The translations under genes were made by a program, and so were the position numbers. Shown here piece after piece: positions 8,246 to 20,368 of a stretch of DNA of 64,000 nucleotides. Origin of the DNA: Polyangiaceae bacterium (GTDB lineage: Bacteria > Myxococcota_A > Polyangia > Polyangiales > Polyangiaceae); the NCBI GenBank assembly GCA_041389725.1, contig JAWKRG010000003.1, positions 186,001 through 250,000 on the forward strand, read 5' to 3'. Numbering within the stretch: the stretch's first letter is position 1; each line of letters starts with the position of its first letter. Below the pieces are notes generated by a model that had not been told where the DNA came from, searched no databases, and was given only the letters and a program-made list of their open reading frames with translations.

Positions 8246-10135
8246 TCAACGCGAAAGCAGGGCTGGCAATATCAAACGTGAACCGGCCAGGTCGATGCGC
8301 CAACGCACCGTGCCATGCGTAGGCGATACGAAGTGATCGCGATCGGCAGCGCCGAGCACGAGACGAACGCGGTGTCCGCGCCGCACGCGAAGCGCCAAGG
8401 GAAGGAGCTCCACGTGATGCGTCGCGAACCGCTCTGCGGGGATGCGAAGTGCATCCTTGCGCTCGAAGCTGGCGTAGACCGCCGGGACGCCCCGGACACG
8501 CTCCTGCAGCTCGGTGCGGTGAATGCTGCGGAGACAACCTTCGCTCACGAGCCGGGCCTCACCGGAGGGCGTCACGTCTTCGAGATAGGCGAAGATGGCG
8601 AAGTCGGGCTCCGTGGCGGCGACCTTCAGCACCAGGATCGGTGCGCCAACGACCCGCAGCTCCGCGTCGAGAGCGTCCGATTCGTAGCTGACATAGCCTT
8701 GCGCGGAGCGTCCCCGACCATCCGCGTGGAGGTAGGGGCAGAGCAGAGTTCGATAACGACTGCGTGGGCCGGCGCCCACGTCGGAGGGCAGAACCGCGAC
8801 GTCGAAGCCAGCTCGACTCGGCGCGGGCGCCAGGCGGCGGCCTTCGGCGAAGTACAGCTCAACTGGCCGCGCCGCAGCAGGCGGCCACTGCTCCGTTGCG
8901 TGCCAGCCGTGGCCCAACTCGAAGTAGCGCACGGGCGGCAGCGGTGGGGCGACCGGCGGCTCGTCCAACAAGTGGGCGTCGAAGAAGCGAAGCAATTCTG
9001 CGGCGTGGTCGAAGGGTGTCGCGGCGGCGGGCGCGTCGGGATCGAGATCGAGCAGGCCGCCATGTATCCAAGGCCCCACGAGCAGATGCGAGCGGCGGCC
9101 CTTGGCGAGGAGCGCACCATGGCGTTTGATGGCGGCAGCCGCGTAGGCGGCGTCGAACCAACCGGCATAGCCAAGCACCGCCACGTCGCCAAAGCGATCC
9201 AGGTAGCGGTGAGGACTGAAGCTGTCCGAGTTCTGTCCAGGCAGCGGCGAGTTCGGTGGCACGTCATCGCGGAAGGTCGTGTGCAACGCCCCTTGGTGCA
9301 CGTTGAAGTTCTCCGCGTGGGAGGCGAGCGCCGCGGCGAGCACGGTTCGCTTCGGGTCGTCGTCTACGGGCGCAACGCCACGGAGCGCTGCGCTGAGCGC
9401 GCGTGCCAGGCCACGACGCAGAGGGCGTCGGTCGAGCAGTTCGGCGAGCTTGGCGGGAAGCTCACCGTGGGCGCGCAGACCGTACACCAGGGCGACCATC
9501 TCACCGGGTTCGTTGCGATCCAGCGCTTCGTTGGCCCGTTCCCAGGCCTCGGTGAAGAACGTACTGTGCAAGCCCCCCGGAAAGGCAACGTCCGCGTACA
9601 CGTCGAACAGAGAGTAGCGTGGCGCAATGGCCTCGAGCGCGGGGTGGCCGGTCGTGGCGAGAAAATCTGCAGCCGTTCCGTCGTAGGACACGCCGGTGGA
9701 GCCGACGCGTCCGTTGCTCCAGGGCTGTCGAGTGATCCACTCGAGGATCTCCGCGCCATCGCGTACTTCCCCCTCTTCGTACCAAGGACACGGGCGAGTA
9801 CCGAAAGATGCGCCGGAGCCTCGCACGTCCACATCGACCCACGCGTAGCCGCGGCTCGTCATCAAGGCGCGCATGGGCGCGTTCATCGGGTCCAGGGTCT
9901 CCGCGGGCAGTACTCGCTCCAGCACTGGCAGCACGGCAAAACGACGATAGTAGCGCGTCTGTCGTAGGATGGTGGGCAGTCGGCCGGTGCGATGGCCGGC
10001 GGGCAGGCAGACGTCCAATGCGATGCGAACGCCGTCGCGCATCGTCACATGCACTGAGCGGCGGTCGTACCCTTCGTAGCGTGCCGGCCGTGTGCGCAGA
10101 TACGTGTCGTGCGTCGGGTCGGCTCTATCCGACAT
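8246..10135 (-). CDS. CocE/NonD-family S15-type hydrolase
   Basis: 629 residues, cytoplasmic (no signal peptide). The N-terminal alpha/beta-hydrolase domain carries the nucleophile motif GVSYDG (Ser of GxSYxG, about residue 150) within GRVGSTGVSYDGTAADFLA, and the catalytic His region LLVGPWIHGG (about 354). The C-terminal third is the jelly-roll typical of X-Pro dipeptidyl-peptidase/cocaine-esterase proteins (RTELQERVRGVPAVY ... RGHRVRLVLGAADRDHF). Family members cleave esters, amides or glutaryl-beta-lactams; the substrate here is unknown. Its start overlaps the 3' end of the TetR gene by 11 bp, so regulator and enzyme form one operon. A plausible reading is that TetR senses a substrate or product of this hydrolase. 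Confidence 0.9.
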   Translation of the reverse strand: MSDRADPTHDTYLRTRPARYEGYDRRSVHVTMRDGVRIALDVCLPAGHRTGRLPTILRQTRYYRRFAVLPVLERVLPAETLDPMNAPMRALMTSRGYAWVDVDVRGSGASFGTRPCPWYEEGEVRDGAEILEWITRQPWSNGRVGSTGVSYDGTAADFLATTGHPALEAIAPRYSLFDVYADVAFPGGLHSTFFTEAWERANEALDRNEPGEMVALVYGLRAHGELPAKLAELLDRRPLRRGLARALSAALRGVAPVDDDPKRTVLAAALASHAENFNVHQGALHTTFRDDVPPNSPLPGQNSDSFSPHRYLDRFGDVAVLGYAGWFDAAYAAAAIKRHGALLAKGRRSHLLVGPWIHGGLLDLDPDAPAAATPFDHAAELLRFFDAHLLDEPPVAPPLPPVRYFELGHGWHATEQWPPAAARPVELYFAEGRRLAPAPSRAGFDVAVLPSDVGAGPRSRYRTLLCPYLHADGRGRSAQGYVSYESDALDAELRVVGAPILVLKVAATEPDFAIFAYLEDVTPSGEARLVSEGCLRSIHRTELQERVRGVPAVYASFERKDALRIPAERFATHHVELLPLALRVRRGHRVRLVLGAADRDHFVSPTHGTVRWRIDLAGSRLILPALLSR

Positions 10136-10814
10136 GCCGTGCTCGACGCTTCGGCGTCGGCTCCACGCGCAGACAGCCCCGACTGAGGAAGTCGTAGAGT
10201 TGCCCAGTCAGAACTTCCGCACTCTCTTCGGACAGCCCAAGGGTCACGGCCTGATAGAGAAGTTCCTTGAGGGCGCCGATGGTCATGTATGCCAGCACGC
10301 GCGGCTCGCCATCCTCGACGATTCCCAAAGCCTGGCCTTCTTTCAGGCTCTCCGTCAGAATCTGCACGACGGCGTCGTAGAAGGTGAGCAACTTGCGGTC
10401 GAAGCTCGGATCCACGCCCAAAGCGTCGGTGAAGAGGATCTTGGTCATCGCGCGCTCCTCCAGACACACGGCCAGGATGTTACGCATGTTGCCTCGAGCC
10501 TGCTCGGACACCGGCGGTGCTCCGTCGCCGATGTCGATGCGCTGAATCACCATGGTCAGCCGTGTGAAGTAGCGATCGAGCAGATCCGCGAAGATCGCAC
10601 GCTTGTCCTCGAAGTACAGGTAGAAGGTGCCTCGAGCGATACCCGCTTCGAGCACGATATCGTCGATGGTGCTCTGGTGATAGCCGAGCTTGGAGAAGAC
10701 GTCGCGAGCGGCAGCGAGGATCAGCGCGCGACGCTCGGCCTTGCTGACGCTGCCGCGCCGGGGCGTCGACCCCTTCTTTCGCGGTCTGGACTGGCTCTTC
10801 TTGGCGCGGGCCAC
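10125..10814 (-). CDS. TetR-family transcriptional regulator
   Basis: 229 residues. A basic N-terminal tail (MARAKKSQSRPRKKG) precedes a typical TetR helix-turn-helix: ALILAAARDVFSKLGYHQST, then IDDIVLEAGIARGTFYLYFE, about residues 28-75. The C-terminal ligand-binding half is helical and family-typical (ERAMTKILFTDALGVDP), resembling regulators of fatty-acid or multidrug genes. It is first in an operon with the overlapping CocE-type hydrolase. I see no palindrome of the type found at 12322 and 45780 in its own 69-bp upstream gap, so a link to that operator is only speculative. Confidence 0.93.
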   Translation of the reverse strand: MARAKKSQSRPRKKGSTPRRGSVSKAERRALILAAARDVFSKLGYHQSTIDDIVLEAGIARGTFYLYFEDKRAIFADLLDRYFTRLTMVIQRIDIGDGAPPVSEQARGNMRNILAVCLEERAMTKILFTDALGVDPSFDRKLLTFYDAVVQILTESLKEGQALGIVEDGEPRVLAYMTIGALKELLYQAVTLGLSEESAEVLTGQLYDFLSRGCLRVEPTPKRRARHVG

Positions 10815-10883
10815 GGCTCGGAACGGTACACGAGAATCGGGGCTGCCTGGTAGTCCCGTCCGGCGAGCCCGCCACGAGCCAGG

Positions 10884-12137
10884 TCAGCGCGGCAAGTTGA
10901 TGGTCTGGCAGCCGAAGATCACGTCGATGCGGCCCTGAGTGACCGCAGTGATCTTGTTGCACGAAGCGGGGCAGGCCTTCACGCTCGCCGGGAGCTGATT
11001 GTTGTCGAAGTACCAGCCACCGAGGTTCGGATCGCAAGCGTTGACGTCATTCACGTGGAACAGAGTCTCTTTGGTGCCCTTGTCCTGGTTGATGAAGTCG
11101 ACGTTCACCTTGCTGGGATCCAAGGTCTGGCCCGCGGGAGGAGGCGGGATCTGCCACTCGCAAGTTAGCGGCTTGCTGCCCTGAATGATCTTGGTGGCCA
11201 ACTTGTTGAAGATGCCCTGGAAGGCCGTGGCACAGGCCGCCGCTTGGGTGCACTGGCAGATGTCCCCGTGCACACCACCAGTCTTGTTGACGATGTCCTT
11301 CCATACGATTCCATCAATGGCGGCGTTCGGACACTTGGTGAAGGAGTACACCGCGGAGAGGCTCCAAGTTGGCGTTCCTCCATTGGAGAACATCGGGTCT
11401 AGCGCGGTGAAGTCTTTGATGAAGAGGTCCGGGTTGTTGTCGTAGGGCCCAGGGTCCCCGGTCCCCCCGGAGCCCGAGGATTGGCCGTTGCGGGAATCAT
11501 CGTCGGTGACCACCACCACGTACTTCAGCGCGCCGGGCCGCAGCATTTGCTTGTAGACGGGGAACAGCTGTACCAACTGCTTGGCGCCATCGGTGCTGTC
11601 GATGAACACGTTGGCGGGGTGTAGGAAGCGCGGCAGCTTGGTGTCGGAGCCCTGGGGCGGACACATTCCGGAACCTAGCGGACCCGGCACGCAGATCCCT
11701 GGAAGCAGCAGGAAGGGATAGCCGGCGAGCATGACGACGTGCACGTCGATCCCGGTCTGGACGATCTGCTGACTGAAGGCGTTGATGGTGCTCTGAACGG
11801 CCGCTGCCTCGTCGAGCATGCTGCCCGACGTGTCGATGGCCCAGATGATGTCTGCTGGCTCGTAGAGTTGCTTGGCGATCTCGGACACGCCGGTGCAGGC
11901 CGCATCGCCGGGATTGCCGGTACCGCCGGTGCTGGCATCGATGTTTACGTTGCCACCCGTGCCGATGACACCGCCCCCGGTGCCAGCGTTGTTGCCGTTG
12001 CCACCGGCCGCCGCAGTGCCGCCCCCGTTGCCACCGCCATTCGGGTTCTCGCCGCCCGCGGAGTTGGCGGAGCACGCGACGGAAAGTCCCAACCCAAGCA
12101 AGACCGCCCCCGATGCCCTTAGCCATACCTGCCGCAT
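10884..12137 (-). CDS. von Willebrand factor A-domain lipoprotein
   Basis: 417 residues from ATG 12137, chosen because it directly precedes a type II signal peptide (MRQVWLRASGAVLLGLGL, lipobox SVAC); upstream codons to 12224 do not look coding. A Gly/Asn/Thr-rich linker (about 22-70) leads to a VWA domain whose first strand ends in the MIDAS motif DTSGSM within DIIWAIDTSGSM. Later elements include VVVVTDDDSRNG and conserved Cys pairs. The family binds ligands through a metal ion at the MIDAS. Predicted surface-anchored; the ligand is unknown. A related but distinct VWA-like lipoprotein lies at 25681-27501. It is divergent from the CoA activase gene, sharing a 260-bp regulatory gap. Confidence 0.87.
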   Translation of the reverse strand: MRQVWLRASGAVLLGLGLSVACSANSAGGENPNGGGNGGGTAAAGGNGNNAGTGGGVIGTGGNVNIDASTGGTGNPGDAACTGVSEIAKQLYEPADIIWAIDTSGSMLDEAAAVQSTINAFSQQIVQTGIDVHVVMLAGYPFLLLPGICVPGPLGSGMCPPQGSDTKLPRFLHPANVFIDSTDGAKQLVQLFPVYKQMLRPGALKYVVVVTDDDSRNGQSSGSGGTGDPGPYDNNPDLFIKDFTALDPMFSNGGTPTWSLSAVYSFTKCPNAAIDGIVWKDIVNKTGGVHGDICQCTQAAACATAFQGIFNKLATKIIQGSKPLTCEWQIPPPPAGQTLDPSKVNVDFINQDKGTKETLFHVNDVNACDPNLGGWYFDNNQLPASVKACPASCNKITAVTQGRIDVIFGCQTINLPR

Positions 12138-12296
12138 GCCCTTAGCCTGCGTCGAAATCGCCGCGGGAGCGAGCGCTTCAGCGCCGCCGACTGACACTGA
12201 CGTCACCCTGCAGTGCTCAGGCACCGCCTGGCCCCCCGGAACCTACCGCAAGTTAAGGGAAATTGCCTGGCAACCCCAGGAAATCGCGCCCTGCTC

Positions 12297-12339
12297 TTGC
12301 CGCCGCGGCGTCCCTCCGTACACTGACGCCAGTGTCAGT
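12297..12339 (+). promoter_or_regulatory. Promoter with overlapping TetR-type operator (activase gene)
   Basis: A candidate -35 TTGCCG (12297-12302), a 16-nt spacer and -10 TACACT (12319-12324) are overlapped by a perfect dyad ACTGAC-N6-GTCAGT (12322-12339). The dyad begins at the ACT of the -10, so repressor binding would occlude RNA polymerase. The same arrangement recurs at 45755-45797. Tandem ACTGACACTGAC half-sites with a TGACGTCA palindrome lie further upstream at 12190-12205. The activase ATG is 58 bp downstream. Confidence 0.65.
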
Positions 12340-12397
12340 TCCTGCGAGGGGGCCCCGAAAGCCCCTTCGCCCCCCGGAGACCGGCGCTCGAGGACGG

Positions 12398-16060
<3,663 letters not shown>

Positions 16061-16067
16061 GCCACGC

Positions 16068-16832
16068 TCAAAGGTCGATGGGGCGATAGCGAAAGTCGAT
16101 GCTCAGGCGCAGCCTCCGGCCGGCGCGGTTCGGCAGCGCGCGGTGAACCGTGAGACCCGAGAAGAAGTAGGCGTCGCCGGGCACGAGGCCGGTAGCCACC
16201 CAACGCGTGCCGGCGGGGACTTCCACGCAACGCGTCTCGACGCTGTCGCCAACATGCGGCAGCAGACCATCGCGATGTGACCGAAGCAGAACCGCGAGCG
16301 GCCCGAGCGAAAGCGGACACTCACCCAAGGGCATCCAAACGGTCCACAGCTGCTCCGCCCCTTGAACGTAGAACCGGTCTTGGTGAGGCGGCGTCGTATG
16401 AAGTGGGTTGTCGCTTGATACTACGCGCAAGATGTCCCCGACGTGGGGCACTGCGGGCCGACCGAAGATCTGACCCAAGACCGAGAGGATCCGCGGCTCG
16501 TTGCGCAGCCGCTCGACCAGAGGATGGGGCATGACTCGTTGCAGAAACGCCACCCATCGAGGATCGTCGTAGGCTCCGAGTCGGATGTCGGGTCGCGAGA
16601 GCGCGGCCGCGACTGGAGCGTCCGGCGCGAGCCAGTCGAACTCTCGCGCGACCGCGAGGGCAAGATCGCGCAACGAAACGATCAGGTCCGCGGGGATCAG
16701 ATCGTGGAAGAAGAGGTATCCGTCCCGTTCGGCGCGCGCCACTAGCGAGGAGCCAGCTCCAAGCAGTTCGGAAGAGTCCGTTGGCGGCACCACGCCGCGT
16801 GAAACCTCGTCGTGCTCAGGCGCCGCCGTCAT
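16068..16832 (-). CDS. PhyH-family Fe(II)/2-oxoglutarate dioxygenase-like protein
   Basis: 254 residues from ATG 16832. That ATG overlaps the TGA of the upstream radical SAM gene (ATGA), so translation is coupled; codons further upstream belong to the radical SAM gene read in another frame. The fold is phytanoyl-CoA dioxygenase-like: ERDGYLFFHDLIPADLI near the N-terminus, the metal-binding HxD in HTTPPHQDRFYV, and the distal His plus 2-oxoglutarate-binding Arg in GLTVHRALPNRAGRRLRLS. All ligands appear present. Hydroxylation or halogenation-type oxidation of a small molecule is plausible. The coupling to a radical SAM enzyme suggests consecutive steps on one substrate, which cannot be named. 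Confidence 0.88.
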   Translation of the reverse strand: MTAAPEHDEVSRGVVPPTDSSELLGAGSSLVARAERDGYLFFHDLIPADLIVSLRDLALAVAREFDWLAPDAPVAAALSRPDIRLGAYDDPRWVAFLQRVMPHPLVERLRNEPRILSVLGQIFGRPAVPHVGDILRVVSSDNPLHTTPPHQDRFYVQGAEQLWTVWMPLGECPLSLGPLAVLLRSHRDGLLPHVGDSVETRCVEVPAGTRWVATGLVPGDAYFFSGLTVHRALPNRAGRRLRLSIDFRYRPIDL

Positions 16833-18229
16833 GAGATCGAACTCGCTACTCGACTCGCGCGCGCAGCCGCTTCCCGGGTCGCCTCCACGAAACCGATCGT
16901 GTGTCGGGCTTTCCGTTCCAAGATCTCCCGCATCAGCGCGAGGCTCGTCGAGGAATGGTGGAAGAAGTTGCGCTCCAACGCTGGGTCGGTTGCGTAGGCC
17001 CGTCGCACCTCGGACGGCGTCCATTCCTCCGGGAACGGCGGGTATGGAATCGCGGGCTCGCGGATCCACCACTCACTGAACCCGAATCGGTCGTGGTACA
17101 GGTCGTACACGGGGGTGCCGGGATGCGGCACGAGCACGCCCCGGGAGTTGAACGTCCCAGCCGAAACGGACGCGCGCTCCAAGAAGGCCAGCGTGGCCTC
17201 CAACTGAGCTTCCGTTTCGTCGGGGAAGCCCATCATCAGGTTGACCACGGTGTGCAGGCCGATCGCGGCAGCATCCTCCAGCACGCGTAGCACCCGCTCC
17301 GTCGTCACCCCTTTGCCAATGCGAAGCAGCATTTCCTCGTCGCCGCTCTCGACGCCCAAGTCGACGCCCGCGCAGCCTGCGCGTTGCATCGAGCTCAGGG
17401 TCTGCGGGTCGAGGTGAGCCGGATGAGCGGTGCAAGTCCAGGCAATCCCCGGCACGCGCTCGAGTTCCGCACACAGTCGCTGCATCCTCACCTTGCCAAC
17501 CGCGAAGGAGTCATCGAAGAACGAGAAACTCCCCATGTGGTGAACCTGCGATAGCGCGACTACTTCCTGGCGCACGCGCGCAGGTGAATGGTAGCGAAAC
17601 TGACGACCCGTCACGTTGTTCGAACAGAACGTGCAGGCAGCCGGACAGCCGCGACTGGAGAGCAGCCCCGCAGGTGCAACCGCCTTCGCACTGCCATAGA
17701 GACCTGCATCGAAGGCATCCACGGCGGACAGTGGGTCGGGCAGAGTATCCAGATCCCGTTCGAAAGGACGCTCCGCCATGTGGCGCGGCAGTCCGTGCTC
17801 GACGAAGGAAAGCCCGGCGATCGACGCCAGGTCGTCTCCTCGCTCGAGCGCGGTCGCGAGCTGCGGCAACGTCGCTTCCGCTTCGCCGCGCACCACGTAG
17901 GAAAACCCCTGGCTCAGCGGTTCAGCCGGACACACCGTGGCGTGGGGCCCACCGGCGACGAGGGGCACCCCGAGCCGCCTCAGTTCGACCGCTGCGGCGT
18001 AGGCGGGCTGCACCTCCAGAGTCTTCAAGTGCACGCCGATCAAGTCGGGGCCCTGCTGCGACACCGCTCGGGCCAGCGCCTCCGGGGTTTTCGGGCCTCG
18101 GGGCGCTGCCGCATCGACCACGACGGCTTCGTGCCCCTCACGACGCAGCGCCGCGACCAAATACGCGAACGCCAGTAGTGGAGACCGAACGGGCTCACGC
18201 GCGGGGGGAAGAACGAGGGCGACTCGCAT
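16829..18229 (-). CDS. B12-binding-type radical SAM protein
   Basis: 466 residues. The N-terminal Rossmann-like domain (about 1-140) has the layout of cobalamin-binding radical SAM enzymes: MRVALVLPPAREP, PLLAFAYLVAALRREGHEAV, GPDLIGVHLKT, VPLVAGGPHATVCP. The radical SAM core follows, with the cluster motif SRGCPAACTFCSNN (CxxxCxxC, about residue 185), and the C-terminal part ends in YPPFPEEWTPSEVRRAY. Members methylate or rearrange unactivated carbons in natural-product or lipid pathways. The PhyH gene follows with a 4-bp ATGA overlap, so this is the first gene of a two-gene operon. No peptide precursor or other biosynthetic partner is seen nearby. Confidence 0.92.
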   Translation of the reverse strand: MRVALVLPPAREPVRSPLLAFAYLVAALRREGHEAVVVDAAAPRGPKTPEALARAVSQQGPDLIGVHLKTLEVQPAYAAAVELRRLGVPLVAGGPHATVCPAEPLSQGFSYVVRGEAEATLPQLATALERGDDLASIAGLSFVEHGLPRHMAERPFERDLDTLPDPLSAVDAFDAGLYGSAKAVAPAGLLSSRGCPAACTFCSNNVTGRQFRYHSPARVRQEVVALSQVHHMGSFSFFDDSFAVGKVRMQRLCAELERVPGIAWTCTAHPAHLDPQTLSSMQRAGCAGVDLGVESGDEEMLLRIGKGVTTERVLRVLEDAAAIGLHTVVNLMMGFPDETEAQLEATLAFLERASVSAGTFNSRGVLVPHPGTPVYDLYHDRFGFSEWWIREPAIPYPPFPEEWTPSEVRRAYATDPALERNFFHHSSTSLALMREILERKARHTIGFVEATREAAARASRVASSIS

Positions 18230-18262
18230 GACTCACGCCTGGCTATTCGCGTGACGCGCCGC

Positions 18263-19402
18263 TCAAGTATCGAGATGGGTGGTAGCACCCCCGACCGTTC
18301 CGGACACGACCGGCCCAACGGGCACGTAGGGCGGAGCAAAACTCGGAACCGGTCCTGACCCCATGACGTTCGTTGCCTGCTGCATGGCCATGAAGGTGTG
18401 AAATGACGCACTCATCGCAATCGCCATGGCGGTGATCGCTGCGTCGGCTCCCTCAGCGTTCTTGCGTTCGGAAGACAAGTTGCCGCGCAAGCGATTTTCG
18501 ATGGTCGCCGGACTGATTTCCATCTCCGCGCTTGGTCCCCCACCGGCGAGCAGCGGGAACGGGATCGCCGGCATTGGCGGGGCTTTGGGCCCTGGGAACG
18601 CCGCGAACGCCGGGTACGCCCCGGGGATGACCGCGCGGTAGTTACTCGCCCAGTTCTTGTAGCAGGTCACGAAGGTTTGGTTGATTGCCTCGGCGATATC
18701 GTCCGGGACGCCAGCGTCGGTGAGCACCTTCTTGGTGACCGCAGGATTGGCGGTGGAAGAATTGGCTTGCGTGATCTTCAGGCCGCTGATGTGAAGCGCG
18801 GTCGCCATGATCGTGCCTTGCACGGAGGTGCCGAGGCGATAGCTCTTGAACATGCCGCCTTTGACGTCAGCGAAGCCAGCCTCCATCGCTTTGGCGGCGT
18901 ATTGTCCCCAGGGGGAGGTTGCCGCGGGAAGCACGGCTCCGTCGAGCTTCACTTCGTTGTTGCGCCGGGCGAAGACGGGCTCCTTGAACACGTTCGCTGG
19001 GTCGACCACGGCCTTCAACTCGTACTTCGAACTCTGGGCCGTGAAGGTAGCCGTGATCGCGTGCTTGGAGTGCGCCGCAAGGTTGCTGATCACACCTTGT
19101 TTGGTGACGGCACCACTGAGCACGTAGGGAACCTTGGAGAGCGCCTTGTCCGAGTCATTGATGATGAACACCGTCACGGTAACCAGCTGACCGACGCGGG
19201 GGAGGACGGGATTCGCCCGTAGTGCAGCCACACGCGCTACGTTGGTGTCCACGAACTTGATTGCCTTGACCGCTTGCTGGGGTGCATTGGTCGGCGCCTT
19301 CGGCGCAGCCGGAGGAGCAGCTTGCGCGGGAACGGTCGCGGCCAGCCCTGCAGGCAACAGCTTCGCCGTTTTTTGGACCAATCGCTTGGTTTTCGTCGTC
19401 AT
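18263..19402 (-). CDS. CARDB-like protein of unknown function
   Basis: 379 residues from ATG 19402, supported by AGAGGGAG 8 nt upstream. The N-terminus MTTKTKRLVQKTAKLLPAGL followed by AATVPAQA could be a weak export signal. Residues about 50-145 look like a CARDB (cell-adhesion-related) Ig-like module: VGQLVTVTVFIINDSDKAL, then SSKYELKAVVDPANVFKEP. The C-terminal 200 residues are Ala/Pro-rich and mostly helical, including ADAAITAMAIAMSASFHTFM and a tail SFAPPYVPVGPVVSGTVGG; I do not recognise this part. The tail resembles a short domain seen at the end of some structural or scaffold proteins, but I cannot assign it. It is monocistronic by spacing. Confidence 0.75.
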   Translation of the reverse strand: MTTKTKRLVQKTAKLLPAGLAATVPAQAAPPAAPKAPTNAPQQAVKAIKFVDTNVARVAALRANPVLPRVGQLVTVTVFIINDSDKALSKVPYVLSGAVTKQGVISNLAAHSKHAITATFTAQSSKYELKAVVDPANVFKEPVFARRNNEVKLDGAVLPAATSPWGQYAAKAMEAGFADVKGGMFKSYRLGTSVQGTIMATALHISGLKITQANSSTANPAVTKKVLTDAGVPDDIAEAINQTFVTCYKNWASNYRAVIPGAYPAFAAFPGPKAPPMPAIPFPLLAGGGPSAEMEISPATIENRLRGNLSSERKNAEGADAAITAMAIAMSASFHTFMAMQQATNVMGSGPVPSFAPPYVPVGPVVSGTVGGATTHLDT

Positions 19403-19470
19403 GATTCGAACTCCCTCTCGCACCAGGATAGCGCGGCTTGCGGGCGCGCGGTGCATCTTTGCAGATGGGC

Positions 19471-20127
19471 TTACTTGTCCGCGGTGTAGACCGACCACCC
19501 CTCCCAACGGAAGGAATCCAAGTCCAGCTGCGTCTTTGCGAGGACCAGGAGGCGGTCGCGTGCGAGTAAGTCCAAGTCCCAGAGCAGAGCATCGGTGATC
19601 ACGGGAATGTGACACCACGCCACGTACTCGCGCTGAGTGAGCCGATACTCCAAGTGCTCGAAGTCAACCCGGAGACCGACCCCCTCGAGCATCCGCAGCA
19701 GATCCTCGTGCTGCGGCGGTGGCGGCATCGGTTCCGCTTTGGGGACGCGCCCCTTTCCCAGGATCGCAAACAGCTCCAGCAGGTGCGGATCGGCCCCGGC
19801 GCCAGGTCGGTCCGGATTGCCCAAGTAGGCCGACGGCACCGTGAACACGAGCCGGCCCCCAGGCACCAACGAGTCAGCGAGGCGCGCGAAGACCTCGGGC
19901 AAGCCCTGCAGCTGCCACAGCGCAGCGCCGCACACGACGCAGGCGTACTCTCCGCCTACGGGGATTTGCGCGGCGTACTCGACGCGCGGGTCGCGAAGTC
20001 GAGCGCGCGCGACGTCCCGCATCGCAGCAGCGGGTTCCACACACAGCACCGACGCTTTCGGCGACAACGCCGGCAGGATCGCCTCGGTCGTGCGCCCGGT
20101 ACCCGCGGCGAGATCGAGAACGCGCAC
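19471..20127 (-). CDS. Class I SAM-dependent methyltransferase with unclear start
   Basis: From GTG 20127 the protein is 218 residues and begins almost directly at SAM motif I (VLDLAAGTGRTTEAIL), which is too short at the N-terminus. The same frame stays open upstream to 20253 and encodes HALTAQRYEAFCQGSTRYAF then ANAALARRVPPG, a helix arrangement typical of the N-terminus of this family. That stretch contains no ATG, GTG or TTG; only CTG (20220) or ATC (20244) could initiate. The true protein is therefore probably about 249-257 residues with a rare start, unless a sequence error hides the start. Later motifs include VPGGRLVFTVP. The substrate is unknown. Confidence 0.8.
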   Translation of the reverse strand: MRVLDLAAGTGRTTEAILPALSPKASVLCVEPAAAMRDVARARLRDPRVEYAAQIPVGGEYACVVCGAALWQLQGLPEVFARLADSLVPGGRLVFTVPSAYLGNPDRPGAGADPHLLELFAILGKGRVPKAEPMPPPPQHEDLLRMLEGVGLRVDFEHLEYRLTQREYVAWCHIPVITDALLWDLDLLARDRLLVLAKTQLDLDSFRWEGWSVYTADK

Positions 20128-20368
20128 TGCTCCAGGCGGAACACGGCGTGCCAGCGCTGCGTTGGCGAACGCATAGCGCGTCGAGCCCTGGCAGAAAGCT
20201 TCGTAGCGTTGCGCGGTCAGCGCGTGGTCCCAGCCGTATTGGATGCGCGGACGCTATCACGCCCCATGCCTCGAGGCAGCCACGAGCCCCAACATCATGA
20301 AGCAAACCGCAGCCGAAATGCCGCTCGCGGTTGCGCTCTGCCGCCTGCTGCCGCAGCCTGGATGAACC

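Noticed and set aside
8315..9967. 550-codon open frame on the plus strand
   Set aside because: It is the antisense shadow of the CocE-type hydrolase; no family motifs and codon bias follows the minus-strand gene.
10815..10883. Search for the ACTGAC dyad upstream of the TetR-hydrolase operon (autoregulation)
   Set aside because: No dyad found in the 69-bp gap, so linking this TetR to the CoA operator is unsupported.
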